A DNA stretch of 64,000 bases. Source: Planococcus citri. Its lineage: Eukaryota; Arthropoda; Insecta; Hemiptera; Pseudococcidae. The notes beneath the pieces are model-generated. The model was not told the DNA's origin, did not search any database, and was given only the letters and a program-made list of their open reading frames with translations. The position numbers were made by a program, and so were the translations under genes. The stretch lies in the NCBI RefSeq assembly GCF_950023065.1, contig NC_088679.1, forward strand, positions 46,314,001 to 46,378,000, given 5' to 3'. Shown one piece after another: positions 41,801-51,207 of this stretch (its first letter is position 1; every line of letters starts with the position of its first letter).

Positions 41801-44800
41801 CATTTTGATAAATTGGTAAATTTTTAAGTAATGTCTGGTAAATTACTGAGATAAATGTTGGTAAATTACTGGGGTATATTTAGAGCAAAGTCGGTTGATC
41901 TTGCGAACTGCGCAAGATGTTTTTATTCTTGTATTAAAAAAAATTAATCTAATGCATTTTTATTTTCGATGGGTATAGATTCAATTTTTCAATTTTGACG
42001 TAGGGAAATTGTATCATTTTTTCAGCTTATCAAAAACTCTTATTTTTGGACACGCTATATGAAGCTCACATATTCGTTTATAAATAAAATTGAATAAAAT
42101 TGCCAATAGTCGTGAGTGATGTATTCAAATTATTGAACATGTTGCCTTTCAGTAGAATTGAAGGAGCTATGTTATTTGAAAAACTAAAATTTACAAATAT
42201 GTATTGAGAAATTTTCTGAATACGTACAAGAGAATTTTGGATCACTTATCCTCCAAAAAAACTCTTCAAAAAAGAATTACACCCCGCCCTCTCCACGATT
42301 CCTAATGAACCTACTCCATGAACAAAAATTAAAAATTTCAGTAAGAAAATGTTATGATATCATGGTGGAATCCGCCCCTAAGAAAAACAACCTACCACTT
42401 CACCATTTATTGTATAAGACAATCTATGAAACAGCTAATGAGCCAAAAATTTGGGGGCTGACAAATCTTCCACACTCCAGAGTCAAGTTAGATTACTAAA
42501 CTTATTTGAGGGATCTGTCCGCCCAAATTTTTGGCTCATTAGCTGTTTCATAGATTGTCTTATACAATAAATGGTGAAGTGGTAGGTTGTTTTTCTTAGG
42601 GGCGGATTCCACCATGATATCATAACATTTTCTTACTGAAATTTTTAATTTTTGTTCATGGAGTAGGTTCATTAGGAATCGTGGAGAGGGCGGGGTGTAA
42701 TTCTTTTTTGAAGAGTTTTTTTGGAGGATATCAGTACTTTTTTTTCTATATTATTGTGATGAAGTGTTCAATCTAATAAATGAAAATAGCATTGGTGGCA
42801 GGAGCATGCAGAGAGTGGACAGATTACTGGACATTTGTCATTAAACTGACTGGAATAAAAACAGTGGGTTTTCAAGGGTGATGGGGGAAGGGGTTGACCA
42901 AAAATTCGCCGATCAGTAAAAAAAGACTTTCAATTTTGTCAAATAAAATGACAAATAGCGAATATAAATTTCTAGAATGAAATGAGAGATGAAATGACAA
43001 GTTTACCAATAATTGATAAAAATACCTATTAAAAAATTATTATTTTCCTTTTTGAATTTTTTGAAGTTTCAAAATGGAATTTTTTAGTTTAGGAAAAGGA
43101 TAGAAAAAATAACTGAGTGATGCGAGTGAAAAAACGTTCAAAAATTCAAGAGGTGAAAAACAATGTGTTTTTCAGGTTCCATTTTTTGGCTTCAAAATTT
43201 TGGAATTTAAATGTCAACTTTTTAAAAATTTAAATTTTGAAAATGAGAACCAAACAAACCTGAACAAAGTAAAGCAAAACGTCATTTCAAGAAGTAAAAA
43301 AAAACATGTTTTTTCAGGTGAAAAAGTGTATCTTGTTTGTTTTAAATAAATTTGCATAATGAAATTTTTTCCATGTTTACTTTTTTAAAAAAAACAAGGG
43401 CAAAAGAAAATTTGTACTTTAGGAAGTGAAAAACGTTTTTTTACAATGTATTTTTAAAAATTGAACATGTTAAATAAAAATCATATTGAAAAAAATCAGC
43501 TTACAAAATTAAAAATTAAAAAAAAATTTTGATTCTGATGGGGTTTGAACCGGAGTCTACTGCGTGGCGAGCGGAAGCTTAAATCATTCAGCCACTAGGC
43601 TGCTCAACGTTTTAGCGCATTTCAACTGCATACAACGCCGCCAACACGTGTTGTGCTTTAAATTTAACGGACATTTTGATATTGAACGTGTATGTGCAAT
43701 AATAATAATTATTGCACATAAATTAAAGCTCACATTAATTTGAAAATATTAAAAGGCACTTCTACGATGTTCAAAGTATATTTGAACAAAATTTCAACGT
43801 AATTCGTGCCGTATTCGAAGCTGTAGCTTTGTCTAAAGAATCAATAATGGCGAATATTAGTATTACAAATTAACTGTTTCTTTAGACAAAGCTACAGCCT
43901 CGAATAGGGCACAAATCACGCTGAAATTTTGTTCAAATGTACTTTGAACATCGTAGATGTGCCTTTTGATGTACGTACATCTATCCCAGCTTTGGTTTGA
44001 TTGTACTTTGGATAAATATACTGCTCGTTTTTTCAACATTTGTCATTTTTCAGCATCTTTAGACTCCACTCAAGCTTGATGTAATTGGGCTACAAAGCTC
44101 AATTTTTGCATGAACATCAAGTTTGTGGTGGAGAAGTGCCTTTTGATATTTTGGGTTAATTTTGAGAATTTTTGGGGCCCAAAAAGGGGGGGTGCAGGGT
44201 CAATTTTGAAAAAATTTACAATTTTTTTACCTTAGTCAGTAATGGTTGACAAATCAAAGCTATATTCCAAATTTCATCAAAATTGGTTCGGCCAATCCTT
44301 CAAACTTTGAGTAAGTGTTGAACAAGAATTTCGCCAAAATGACAAAAAACTGGGTATTTGGAACTTCGCGAATTTTTATCGTACAAAAATTATTCTTATA
44401 TATTCTGAAAGGTATTTGAAAAATAAGAATAAAATTATCTATGCGTTTTTTGAATAAACGCATAGTTTTTGAGAAAATTGCGTTTGAAACTCGGGGAAAT
44501 TGCATTACGAAATAGTTACAGAATATAACTCCGTCTGGCGTTGCGCCGCCTACGGTTGAACGCGTTTCATTACGCGCTTGAAACCGTGGGAGGGCGGGGT
44601 GGCAACGCTACCGCGTCGCCTGATATGTTATTATAGCCAGTTTTCCATCTTCAAAATTAGAAAGGCAAATCCACTCTGAACATTTCTCAAAATCAAAAGA
44701 TATTCGAATTCCAAATTTTTATAATAAGGTTTGCCCCTTCAATTTTGAAGATGAAGATAATTTACAACATTTTCAAATTCAATGTATCGAATAACGAAAT

Positions 44801-47026
44801 CATCGTACAAAAAATGATCACTGTCCACTGCTCCTTCGATTCTACTGAAAGACAACATGTTCGATTAAAGACATCACTCACGACTGCCTCGGTATCTCGT
44901 CACTCTCCATAAATCATACAGCTACATTATAATAATCGCCAAGATTGACAGAAAAGAAACATAACATATAAGGAGTTCGAGTTTTTGAAATTTTAAAACT
45001 GAAATAAAAATTAACTAACCTAATTTCGGTAAAATCAAAACTTAATTGTTCAACTTGTACGAGTATAGCGTACTTAGTACTTGAAGTAAGAATTGAAGGC
45101 GATAGAAAAATTATGTAATACAAGGTACCAAGAGATGAAAAAGATTCTTAAAAAATTCAAATCATATTTTATTCATTTTGAATAATAACTATTTCGTTCA
45201 TTTCTACAGTTCCTCCCATAAAATTTCGAAAAGTCGAGCTTTTATAATTTTCTGAATAACGAAACGACGCAAGAACCTCAAGATTCAATATTACTTTTTT
45301 CTTTATATGTACATTATGAAGATTTATTTTTGGGGTCTAAAGACTCTACAAATTGAGAAAAACTATCGCCGAATACTTTCAAACAAATTCACTAACAAAA
45401 TTTTAAAATGAAAATGCACGAATTTTTCAAACTTTCTGACGGGAATTGAGCACAGCAGAATGTTTGTAAGATTTTAAACCCCATTTCACTCCCCCTTCAT
45501 CTGAAAAATGAACTAATTCCTTGAGGCAAAAACAAGCTTCCCTTTCCTTAAATCGTAATCGGTTTACCAAACTGATTTTTTTTTCATAGTATTCTCAACA
45601 TAAAGTGCAAATTTTTCTCAATTTAAATAATAACTTGAAGAGAAAATGCATTTTAAATAATTTAACCCATGATTTTTTGGAGCATTTTTTCGAATCAACA
45701 GCACTTTTTTTCAACCATTATATTTCGATTAAAAATTAAATTTCATAAACAAAAAAAAATGATGTTGAAACCTGATGTTACAGAAAAATAATTACGGCGG
45801 AAGTCTGAAAAACGAAAGAATTTATTTTATGAAAACCCTGCAAGCTATGTATAGGCAGCGTATTTTACAGTGTTGCATGAGAAGTTGCGTTGACATGAAG
45901 ATTACAAAGTAGAGAGATGTGAAGTTGAAATCTCCATAGCATAAACAAAATTGCAATATTCTACTTAAAAACACATGTCATTATCATATTTGAATTGAGA
46001 AATATATTTTTAAAAATTTGAACTCGTGTGGTTGGAAAAACATGGTTCTAAACTGATGGTACATGATCTTTATTGAGAAAAGATCTCCATTTCTGTCAGA
46101 TTTTCTCTCACTTTGAATTATTGTATTTACTAGGACTTAAATTCATATCAATATAAAAATAAAAAAACTTCACTCCTAGAATTATATTGAAGTACCTATT
46201 GACTTTCTACTGACAAATTTCTGAAAATGTTTATAGGTAATTCATAGAAGAGACGATTTTGGCATACGAGAGAACTTCAATCGGGACTGGAATGATTATA
46301 AAAATGGTTTTGGAGACCTATCGAAGGAATTTTGGCTCGGAAATGAAAATATTTATATGCTAACCAATAACGAAGAATATTCTCTACGTGTAGAGTTAGA
46401 AGATTTCGAAGGAAATAAAAGGTACGTTACAATGAAGACCACCGAATGAGCTTTTTTCATTACTTTCGAGATCTACACCTACTGATTTTTTTCCATTATG
46501 TATAGATATGCTCAATATTCCCATTTCAAGATCTACTCTGAAGGTGAGTACTACAAGTTAGAAATTGACGGATACGATGGAAATGCCGGAGATTCGTTGA
46601 ATGATCCTTGGTATGGAAGTAACAACAGTCCATTCTCAACTTACAACAGGTAAACATAGTCACAGTCACAGTCGATCATGAATATTTTGCATTAAATCTC
46701 AATTCACGATATTTACTCATTTTTATATTCACAGAGATAATGACAGGTCGAGCCTTAACTGCGCTTCAATGCTGAAAGGAGGTTGGTGGTGGAGATCATG
46801 TGGTCGAGGACTGAATGGATTATATCTTACTGACCCACAAGATTTAACAGCCAGACAAGGTTGGTTTTTTGTTTCAGATTCTATCGCAAAGACTAAACAA
46901 ACAAAAATTAATAAATAAAATCAAACAATTTCAGGTATTGTATGGTTCCGATGGAGAGGCTGGGATTACACACTGAAGAAAGCTATGATGATGATACGAC
47001 CAAGAGGAGTAACACCAAGTACTTGA
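16100..47026 (+). CDS. Secreted coiled-coil protein with C-terminal fibrinogen-like domain (whole gene)
   Basis: The coding parts are 16100-16293, 25448-26753, 37525-37656, 46237-46421, 46506-46649, 46735-46859 and 46935-47026. Joined in phase they give about 725 residues. The order is a hydrophobic leader near residues 20 to 40, several heptad-rich coiled-coil stretches over about 70 to 410, a Thr/Ser/Pro-rich linker over about 413 to 460, and a fibrinogen C-terminal domain over about 501 to 725. Proteins of this build (ficolin, angiopoietin and scabrous types) are secreted, oligomerise through the coiled coil and bind ligands with the fibrinogen domain. In insects they act in recognition of microbes or in cell signalling. 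Which of these applies cannot be told here. The fibrinogen part is certain; the first exon is a proposal; the family member is not identified. Confidence 0.75.
19211..19248. repeat. TAA/ATA microsatellite
   Basis: Two short runs of AAT repeats separated by ACCT, ending in TATATA. A simple low-complexity tract. Confidence 0.7.
20105..20234. repeat. Cluster of GATC-containing motifs
   Basis: Eight GATC sites fall within about 125 bases, several as GATCAGATC or GGATCAGATC, including one 16-base interrupted palindrome GGATCTGATTAGATCC at 20110. The spacing is irregular, so it is not a clean tandem array. It could be a decayed short tandem repeat or a cluster of protein-binding sites. Confidence 0.5.
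20723..20964. mobile_element. Palindromic MITE with TA flanks (Tc1/mariner-like)
   Basis: Two 114-base arms (20723-20836 and 20851-20964) are reverse complements with about three mismatches, separated by 14 bases. The ends read CTCTCTAAATTT and its complement, each bordered by TA, as expected for the Tc1/mariner superfamily. It has no coding capacity. Repeated CAGT/ACTG words fill the arms. High arm identity suggests a young insertion or strong hairpin conservation. Confidence 0.7.
23336..23597. mobile_element. hAT-like MITE with 8-bp target-site duplication
   Basis: A 262-base element with inverted ends of about 80 bases, starting TAAAGCTCTTTAATACAAG, and only a handful of mismatches between arms. 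It is bordered on both sides by the same eight bases, ATATCACC (23328-23335 and 23598-23605). An 8-base duplication is the mark of hAT-type transposition. The middle is GC-richer (GGTGGAGGTGGGTGGAG) and does not code. The ends lack the common CAG start of many hAT elements, so the superfamily is inferred from the duplication length. Confidence 0.75.
25448..26753 (+). CDS. Large coiled-coil exon of the fibrinogen-domain gene
   Basis: A 1306-base exon, GC-richer than its flanks, between a TTTCAG acceptor and an AAG/GTACGT donor (phase 2 in, phase 0 out). It encodes about 435 residues. Heptad-like stretches include STLETKLQRIENLDKAVEHL near its start, a second around IRATTNNIDKKLQFHM and a third around INDIHEDLRQNTDKIIANLD. 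The last quarter is low complexity, rich in Thr, Ser and Pro (for example TISTTSTTTTTSSP), like mucin-type linkers that carry O-glycans. There is no ATG near the start, so the exon must be reached by splicing. A trimeric or higher oligomer is the usual state for such proteins; that is inference. Confidence 0.85.
26817..26850 (+). repeat. CT dinucleotide microsatellite
   Basis: About 16 CT units with a single interruption, starting roughly 60 bases after the splice donor of the coiled-coil exon. Such a pyrimidine-rich tract in the sense strand could bind polypyrimidine-tract proteins; no effect is shown. Confidence 0.85.
28070..28330 (+). repeat. Dispersed repeat, copy 1
   Basis: This stretch aligns by eye along about 250 bases with 61400-61655 on the same strand. 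Shared landmarks come in the same order: a TTGGCAC(C/T)ACTGCA(T/C)TCCAAAA block, a GATTTGCA(G/A)AT block, and an exactly shared 23-base run beginning TAGATCGACACAGAATCTCA. It is probably part of an old transposable element; no coding frame is visible. Confidence 0.6.
29905..30380 (+). repeat. Imperfect tandem repeat, about 135-bp units
   Basis: Three full units and part of a fourth, each with a TTTTTTCACCAACAATTCG-like start (near 29915, 30050, 30200 and 30323), then a GGTGACTT...TCACCA inverted motif and a GAGGACATTCT motif before the next unit. Unit lengths vary from about 123 to 150. It lies wholly inside the TA-flanked element. Confidence 0.75.
30492..30510 (+). other. G-run with G-quadruplex potential
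   Basis: Six Gs, one T, then twelve Gs on the + strand. It satisfies the general pattern of four G-tracts and would lie in the sense strand of the intron RNA. Confidence 0.6.
37161..37190 (+). promoter_or_regulatory. Possible internal promoter before the fibrinogen exons
   Basis: A TATAGTTA at 37161 lies 25 bases before a TCAGTT (A at 37186), the arthropod initiator consensus. The surrounding 400 bases are GC-richer than the intron average. It sits about 340 bases before the first fibrinogen exon, so it could start a short transcript lacking the coiled coil. No in-frame start joined to the exon could be shown. Confidence 0.2.
37525..37656 (+). CDS. Fibrinogen-domain exon 1
   Basis: Forty-four codons in phase 0 at both ends, between CTGTTTCAG and GTGAGT. 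It starts GYSCQDLINNG and ends with the family hallmark YCEQDIADGGWT. It supplies the first two conserved cysteines, which pair in known fibrinogen domains, and the DGGWT turn that continues as VIHRR in the next exon. Recognition of the domain is secure. Confidence 0.93.
38360..38935. mobile_element. Non-autonomous element with 17-bp perfect inverted ends
   Basis: CCAGACATGTCAACTAT at 38360 is matched by its exact complement ending at 38935. The GTCAACTAT core recurs inside, once in each orientation, near 38418-38470. A 22-base block (GGGTTAATTTTACTATACAAGT) is duplicated at about 38382 and 38441. No target duplication and no coding frame were recognised. Subterminal repeats of the end motif are common in hAT-type elements, but the class is unassigned. 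Confidence 0.6.
38963..39890. repeat. Tandem duplication, 483-bp period
   Basis: Two units of about 440 bases (from about 38963 and about 39446) match along their length with mismatches and small indels. They are separated by an AT-rich spacer of TTTATATA words. Each opens with GGGCCCAAGTGGCATC and contains several GTGGCATC / GATGCCAC words in both orientations. The second unit has a 12-base perfect stem (AACGTAGCGCGC / GCGCGCTACGTT) at 39679-39707 that is degenerate in the first. Short frames inside are by-products. Confidence 0.8.
39902..40210. repeat. Cluster of inverted TTGTGGTGCCCG motifs
   Basis: Eight close copies of a 12-base word in about 310 bases. Three are forward (39902, 39932 and, with one change, 39954), then five reversed (39967, 40050, 40079, 40168 and 40196). 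The layout is a foldback with multiple subterminal motifs, as expected for a small palindromic transposon or an array of protein sites. Confidence 0.65.
40250..40440 (+). mobile_element. Transposon remnant with ATCGGTTCAGCCGTTTACGAG block
   Basis: The segment around 40345-40375 (AAATCGGTTCAGCCGTTTAC) resembles a block that recurs in transposable elements of many insects. A second, weaker form (CAAAATTGGTTCGGCCAATC) lies near 44277. The family is not named here because the resemblance is from general knowledge. Confidence 0.4.
40464..40535 (+). mobile_element. tRNA-derived SINE head
   Basis: A B-box-like GTGTTCGAATCCCGC at about 40513 follows, at tRNA-like distance, an A-box-like TGGTTAGGGTGT near 40471. 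The region does not fold as a complete tRNA and runs into a T-rich tail with TTGTT words, so a SINE or tRNA pseudogene is more likely than a working tRNA. Confidence 0.5.
40780..41880. repeat. GGTAAATT minisatellite and its diverged flanks
   Basis: The core is an 18-base unit, GGTAAATTTTGGTAAATT, in two blocks of about 17 and 12 copies (about 41041-41340 and 41383-41594). Both blocks end in AAATAGCTAAATTTC, which suggests the whole block was duplicated. On both sides lie longer, looser repeats containing TTACTG(A/G)GGTAA and TTGGTAAATTGCTGGGGTAA. The array is open in several frames on both strands only because the unit is a multiple of three and lacks stops. Confidence 0.9.
42247..42730. repeat. 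Long palindrome with 209-bp arms
   Basis: Arms 42247-42455 and 42522-42730 are reverse complements with no difference found on reading both, separated by 66 bases. The outer ends read TATCCTCCAAAAAAACTC. No target duplication is obvious. Transcribed as part of intron 3, it would fold into a perfect hairpin of about 209 base pairs. It may be a foldback element, a recent inverted duplication, or an assembly artefact. Confidence 0.9.
43536..43608 (-). mobile_element. tRNA-derived SINE head or tRNA pseudogene
   Basis: On the - strand a B box GGTTCAAACCCC (complement of 43540-43551) lies downstream of an A-box-like CCTAGTGGCTGAATG. The clover leaf is incomplete: no matching acceptor stem is seen. 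An A-rich stretch follows the 3' side of the B box in transcript sense. A functional tRNA is unlikely. Confidence 0.5.
43751..43967. repeat. Inverted repeat with 90-bp arms
   Basis: Arms 43751-43840 and 43878-43967 match in reverse with scattered mismatches. The inner 20 bases (GTAGCTTTGTCTAAAGAA and its complement) are identical and the outer ends read AAAAGGCAC. A related word, AAGTGCCTTTTGATATT, recurs at about 44134. Probably a small foldback element; no target duplication seen. Confidence 0.7.
44535..44616. repeat. GC-rich nested hairpin
   Basis: An island of GC in AT-rich DNA with nested inverted pairs: GGCGTTGC against GGCAACGC outside and ACGGTT against AACCGT inside. Its role is unknown; it may be a fragment of a mobile element. 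Confidence 0.4.
44646..44753. repeat. Small element with 13-bp inverted ends
   Basis: CATCTTCAAAATT at 44646 and its exact complement ending at 44753, with further partial pairing inside (GGCAAAT against GTTTGCC). About 108 bases, not coding. Confidence 0.45.
46237..46421 (+). CDS. Fibrinogen-domain exon 2
   Basis: Acceptor TTTATAG, donor AAAAG/GTACGT, phase 0 in and 2 out. It encodes VIHRRDDFG, the DWNDYKNGFGDLSKEFWLGN block that marks the family, and YSLRVELEDFEGNKR. The match to the central fibrinogen fold is clear. Confidence 0.93.
46506..46649 (+). CDS. Fibrinogen-domain exon 3
   Basis: A 144-base exon between TATAG and AACAG/GTAAAC, phase 2 at both ends. It encodes YAQYSHFKIYSEGEYYKLEI, then GYDGNAGDSLND and SPFSTYNR, the stretch leading to the calcium loop. 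The intron before it is only 84 bases long. Confidence 0.93.
46735..46859 (+). CDS. Fibrinogen-domain exon 4 (calcium loop and ligand pocket)
   Basis: Acceptor TTCACAG, donor CAAG/GTTGGT. It encodes DNDRSSLNCASMLKGGWWWR and SCGRGLNGLYL. The DND and the two cysteines match the calcium-binding loop and second disulfide of the family. The usual CHxSNLNG is here CGRGLNG: shorter and without the histidine, so ligand binding at this pocket may differ. Confidence 0.92.
46935..47026 (+). CDS. Last exon of the fibrinogen-domain gene
   Basis: Acceptor ATTTCAG; it encodes GIVWFRWRGWDYTLKKAMMM then IRPRGVTPST and ends in TGA at 47024-47026. The W..W.G..Y.LK...M.IRP pattern is the standard close of fibrinogen domains, so the protein is complete at its C terminus. 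Confidence 0.93.
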
Positions 47027-47334
47027 TAGTAACGTAATCATTTTAAACGGCCAAAGGAAACCAAAGTTATCGTTGTACTGTACAACCCAATGATGTATTT
47101 ATTGCCAGTAAAACTGTGTGCAACACAACAAAGAATAATTTGTCAAGTTACATCATTTTTCTAGAATTTCTGGAGGGAAATTGAAACTACGAATAGTAAA
47201 ATTTTGATCAAATTTTCATTTGTTTACCAAATAATAATTGTTAGTCTTTTTTAAAAATTTTCTATGTTATATATTATGTTTGTTCTTTTCACTATGTTGT
47301 TATCAATCAAGAACTTTTATAGAAATCGGTGATA

Positions 47335-47410
47335 TTTTGTTAAACTAGTACTAGAATCAAGTCATGAATGTAAAAATATTAAATTACGGTTTATACAAAA
47401 TATCACCGAT
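47335..47410 (+). ncRNA. Hairpin in the 3' UTR of the fibrinogen-domain gene
   Basis: ATCGGTGATATTTTGT at 47335 pairs perfectly over 16 bases with ACAAAATATCACCGAT ending at 47410. Allowing one bulge the stem extends by five more pairs (TAAAC with GTTTA). The loop is about 34 to 44 bases. The size suits a microRNA precursor or an mRNA control element; expression is unknown. A small inverted-repeat insertion is the alternative. Confidence 0.4.
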
Positions 47411-47611
47411 CACATCACTAATAATAATTTAATTTGCTAGCTTTGTAAATATTTTACTGATACTGTTATTTAAAAGTGCCAAGTTAGAACTAGGTAATGC
47501 TTTGCATTGTTTAGTTTATTCGTTGGTATGATTTGCATTGAGATAATTATGAAGAATGTAATGCGAAATATGAAACCTGCGATAAGAAGGTGAAGTACTG
47601 AATAATTTATT

Positions 47612-47617
47612 AATAAA
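47612..47617 (+). terminator. Polyadenylation signal AATAAA, fibrinogen-domain gene
   Basis: A canonical AATAAA about 590 bases after the stop codon, followed by a T-rich stretch near 47637-47650. No earlier canonical hexamer was noticed after the stop, so this is the likely 3' end. Confidence 0.6.
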
Positions 47618-47659
47618 GTTCGGTCATCCGTAGAACTTTATTTTTATAAAGAATCTTTG

Positions 47660-48539
47660 TTTAAATATATCTCTTTTTTTATACTATGTGTATTCTGTCA
47701 ATGTTTTTACAGATTGATAAGGCGAGAACTTACCACAGTGAATTGAATTTTTCATAGGATCCGCCGGTAAAACTGTAATGAAACAACAACACAGATTCGT
47801 ATTACTTTTTAAAAGTAACTAACGTATACTGGAATTTCAAAAGAAATATTTACTTTAGCTTGAAAGTGATCTCTTACTTACATTACAGGAAAGTGAACCA
47901 AGGCAAAGAATTTCTTATCACAGTCATGTTTCACATTTAAAAGAACAAAAAGAAGTGTCGAACGATTTTAAAAATAACGGTTAACCGATTGATTAAATTT
48001 TTAATTAGAATGATTAAAGATTACGCGAATCAAGAATGAAAAGGCGCAAAATTCGTGCTCTGAATTGCAAAATGCCGAAATCGTTACAACAAAATTTGTA
48101 AATTTTGGGTATTGTTTACAAACAAACTGTTGCCAAGGTGGACAATGATAATTACCCTTCAGAAGTTACGAAGTAATTCAACGTTAATACAGCGTAATTT
48201 ACCAATACCAATAAATGAAAATTTTATTCAAAATGATTTTTTATCACGAATAAAAATATTGAAATTTTAGTTTGTGAAATTTTTTTATTGTACATTTTTC
48301 AAGATTTTCTTATTAGGATTTTCAAATCATCTTCCCTTTCACAGTAACTCTAATTGAATCATTTTATTACAACATGCAATGCCGCAGGCATCACTGACAT
48401 CAGGATCACTCTTAGATCAAAGTTGTTTCAAGACTCAAGATAAATGAGATTTTTTAATGGTACAGATCAGTTTCAGAGAACCGCAACTAGAGACCGCAGA
48501 TACAAGAAATAAATACATTCAAATAAAATTTCAAAAAAG
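47660..48539. other. Intergenic gap between convergent genes
   Basis: About 0.9 kb of AT-rich DNA between the two 3' ends. No exon, RNA gene or complete element was recognised in it. Confidence 0.6.
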
Positions 48540-48545
48540 TTTATT
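48540..48545 (-). terminator. Polyadenylation signal AATAAA of RpS9
   Basis: On the - strand AATAAA begins 34 bases after the RpS9 stop codon, which fits the short 3' UTRs of ribosomal protein genes. Confidence 0.75.
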
Positions 48546-48578
48546 CCTAAAACAAAATATACAAAAAAGATTTTTAAA

Positions 48579-49982
<1,404 letters not shown>

Positions 49983-50340
49983 TTTCAACTACAGAAGAAA
50001 ACATAATACACAAAAGATTATAAACATTATACATGAAAATGATAAATATACACGTAAAGAAACGAGAAATCACAATAATTGAATAATCGTAGCGTAAAAC
50101 CTAAAACACCTACAATTATACATAACACGTGGTGACCGCTTAGAGAAGATTATGATATCAAATTTTGGAAGGAACTTACGGCAAGTTAATTTTGGAGCAA
50201 ACGTCATGAGATTATTCAAGTACTTACCAATTAATAATTATGAAGAATCCAAAAATAACAAATAAGTTCAAAATTTCTTTCTCATTTTGAGGAAAAAAAC
50301 GCCACAAGAACGCCAAGACAGAAGTACGACAAGAAAGAAA
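49983..50340 (-). promoter_or_regulatory. RpS9 5' UTR intron and promoter region
   Basis: An acceptor lies at 49989-49990. Possible donors upstream are GTAAGTTCC (intron from 50179) and GTAAGTACT (intron from 50227). A pyrimidine-rich CTTTCTTGTCG near 50335, reading leftward, could be the 5' TOP start expected for ribosomal protein mRNAs. An ATG after it would open a very short uORF, which argues for a different exact exon. Boundaries are therefore unresolved. Confidence 0.35.
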
Positions 50341-50502
50341 ATTGAAAACCGAAAACGTAACATCCTAGGACGTAACGCCGTACTGATACGTGATACTATA
50401 CTGGAGGATACCAAGCACATTTCGGTCATTTGGATGATGAATCTTTGAAGCTTGAACGAGGTGATTCGTTCAACGCTAGGTAAGTTAGGTAGGTTTGGCA
50501 TA

Positions 50503-50742
50503 CAGGGTGGCTAAGGCTCTATATAGAGCCCTAGGGTGGCTAGAAATATCGGGTACCCCTAAAAAAGTTTTCTAACTAAATACTTTGGTTGGTCACAGTG
50601 AATGATAATAATGATAACACATGATTGGTTGTTGGACTGGAGAGATAACATTCCACCAATCATATGCATCTATTTCACGTTGCCAACCTATATTTTTAAT
50701 GAAAAACTTTCTTAGGGGTACCCGATATTTCTAGCCACCCTG
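50503..50742. mobile_element. TA-flanked MITE, copy 1, upstream of RpS9
   Basis: Inverted ends CAGGGTGGCTA and complement, with a longer shared TIR (GAAATATCGGGTACCCCTAA then AAAGTTTT), flanked by TA at 50501-50502 and 50743-50744. The left end carries an extra 29 bases holding a perfect 16-base palindrome, GGCTCTATATAGAGCC, and a second copy of GGGTGGCTA. It lies about 170 bases beyond the likely RpS9 start. Confidence 0.7.
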
Positions 50743-50945
50743 TAAAATTTTTTATTTTTAATTTTTTATTTATTTTTATTTTTTTTCTTTTACAAAATTA
50801 CATTACAATATAACTAACTACAATAAGGGTCATATTTAATTATTTAAATTTATAGACGTTACTTAGCAATTGCTTGGCTAAGTAGCGGATTTCTTTTCAA
50901 TTTTTCTAGCAAACGAATTAAAAATTTCATATTTTTAAGATCAAT

Positions 50946-51023
50946 CACGCTGCCAACCTATATTATATTTTTAATTTTAATGAAAAACTTTCTTTGGGGT
51001 ACCCGATATTTCTGGGTACCCTG
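50946..51023. mobile_element. MITE copy 2, one end only
   Basis: Matches the last 70 bases of copy 1, from GCTGCCAACCTATAT through TACCCGATATTTCTGGG to CCCTG. The other end is missing, so it is truncated. Confidence 0.6.
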
Positions 51024-51207
51024 TGGCCTGTATGTATACCCTATAGCCTATACCCCTGGCCCTATCTACTCTTGTCAATATTGTGTAACTACAACTACTG
51101 TAATGTATCAATTTTATGTAGTGTAGTCAGTAGTGGGTATTTAATTTATTTCACCGTTCGTGTATTTTAAGCTGCATTGCATAAGTGATACGTGCATTAC
51201 TGTATTA

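Larger units (their letters stand above)
37657..46236 (+). other. Intron 3 of the fibrinogen-domain gene, repeat-dense
   Basis: About 8.6 kb inside the fibrinogen domain's coding region, splitting DGGWT from VIHRR. It carries at least ten repeats, listed separately. The rest is AT-rich with no exon. An approximately 65-base segment near 42105-42172 reappears inverted near 44822-44890 (shared words GTCGTGAGTGATGT, GAACATGTTG, CTTTCAGTAGAAT), another dispersed family. Confidence 0.85.

Noticed and set aside
42305..42499. Open frame crossing into the left palindrome arm
   Set aside because: Lies almost wholly within a non-coding inverted repeat arm and spacer.
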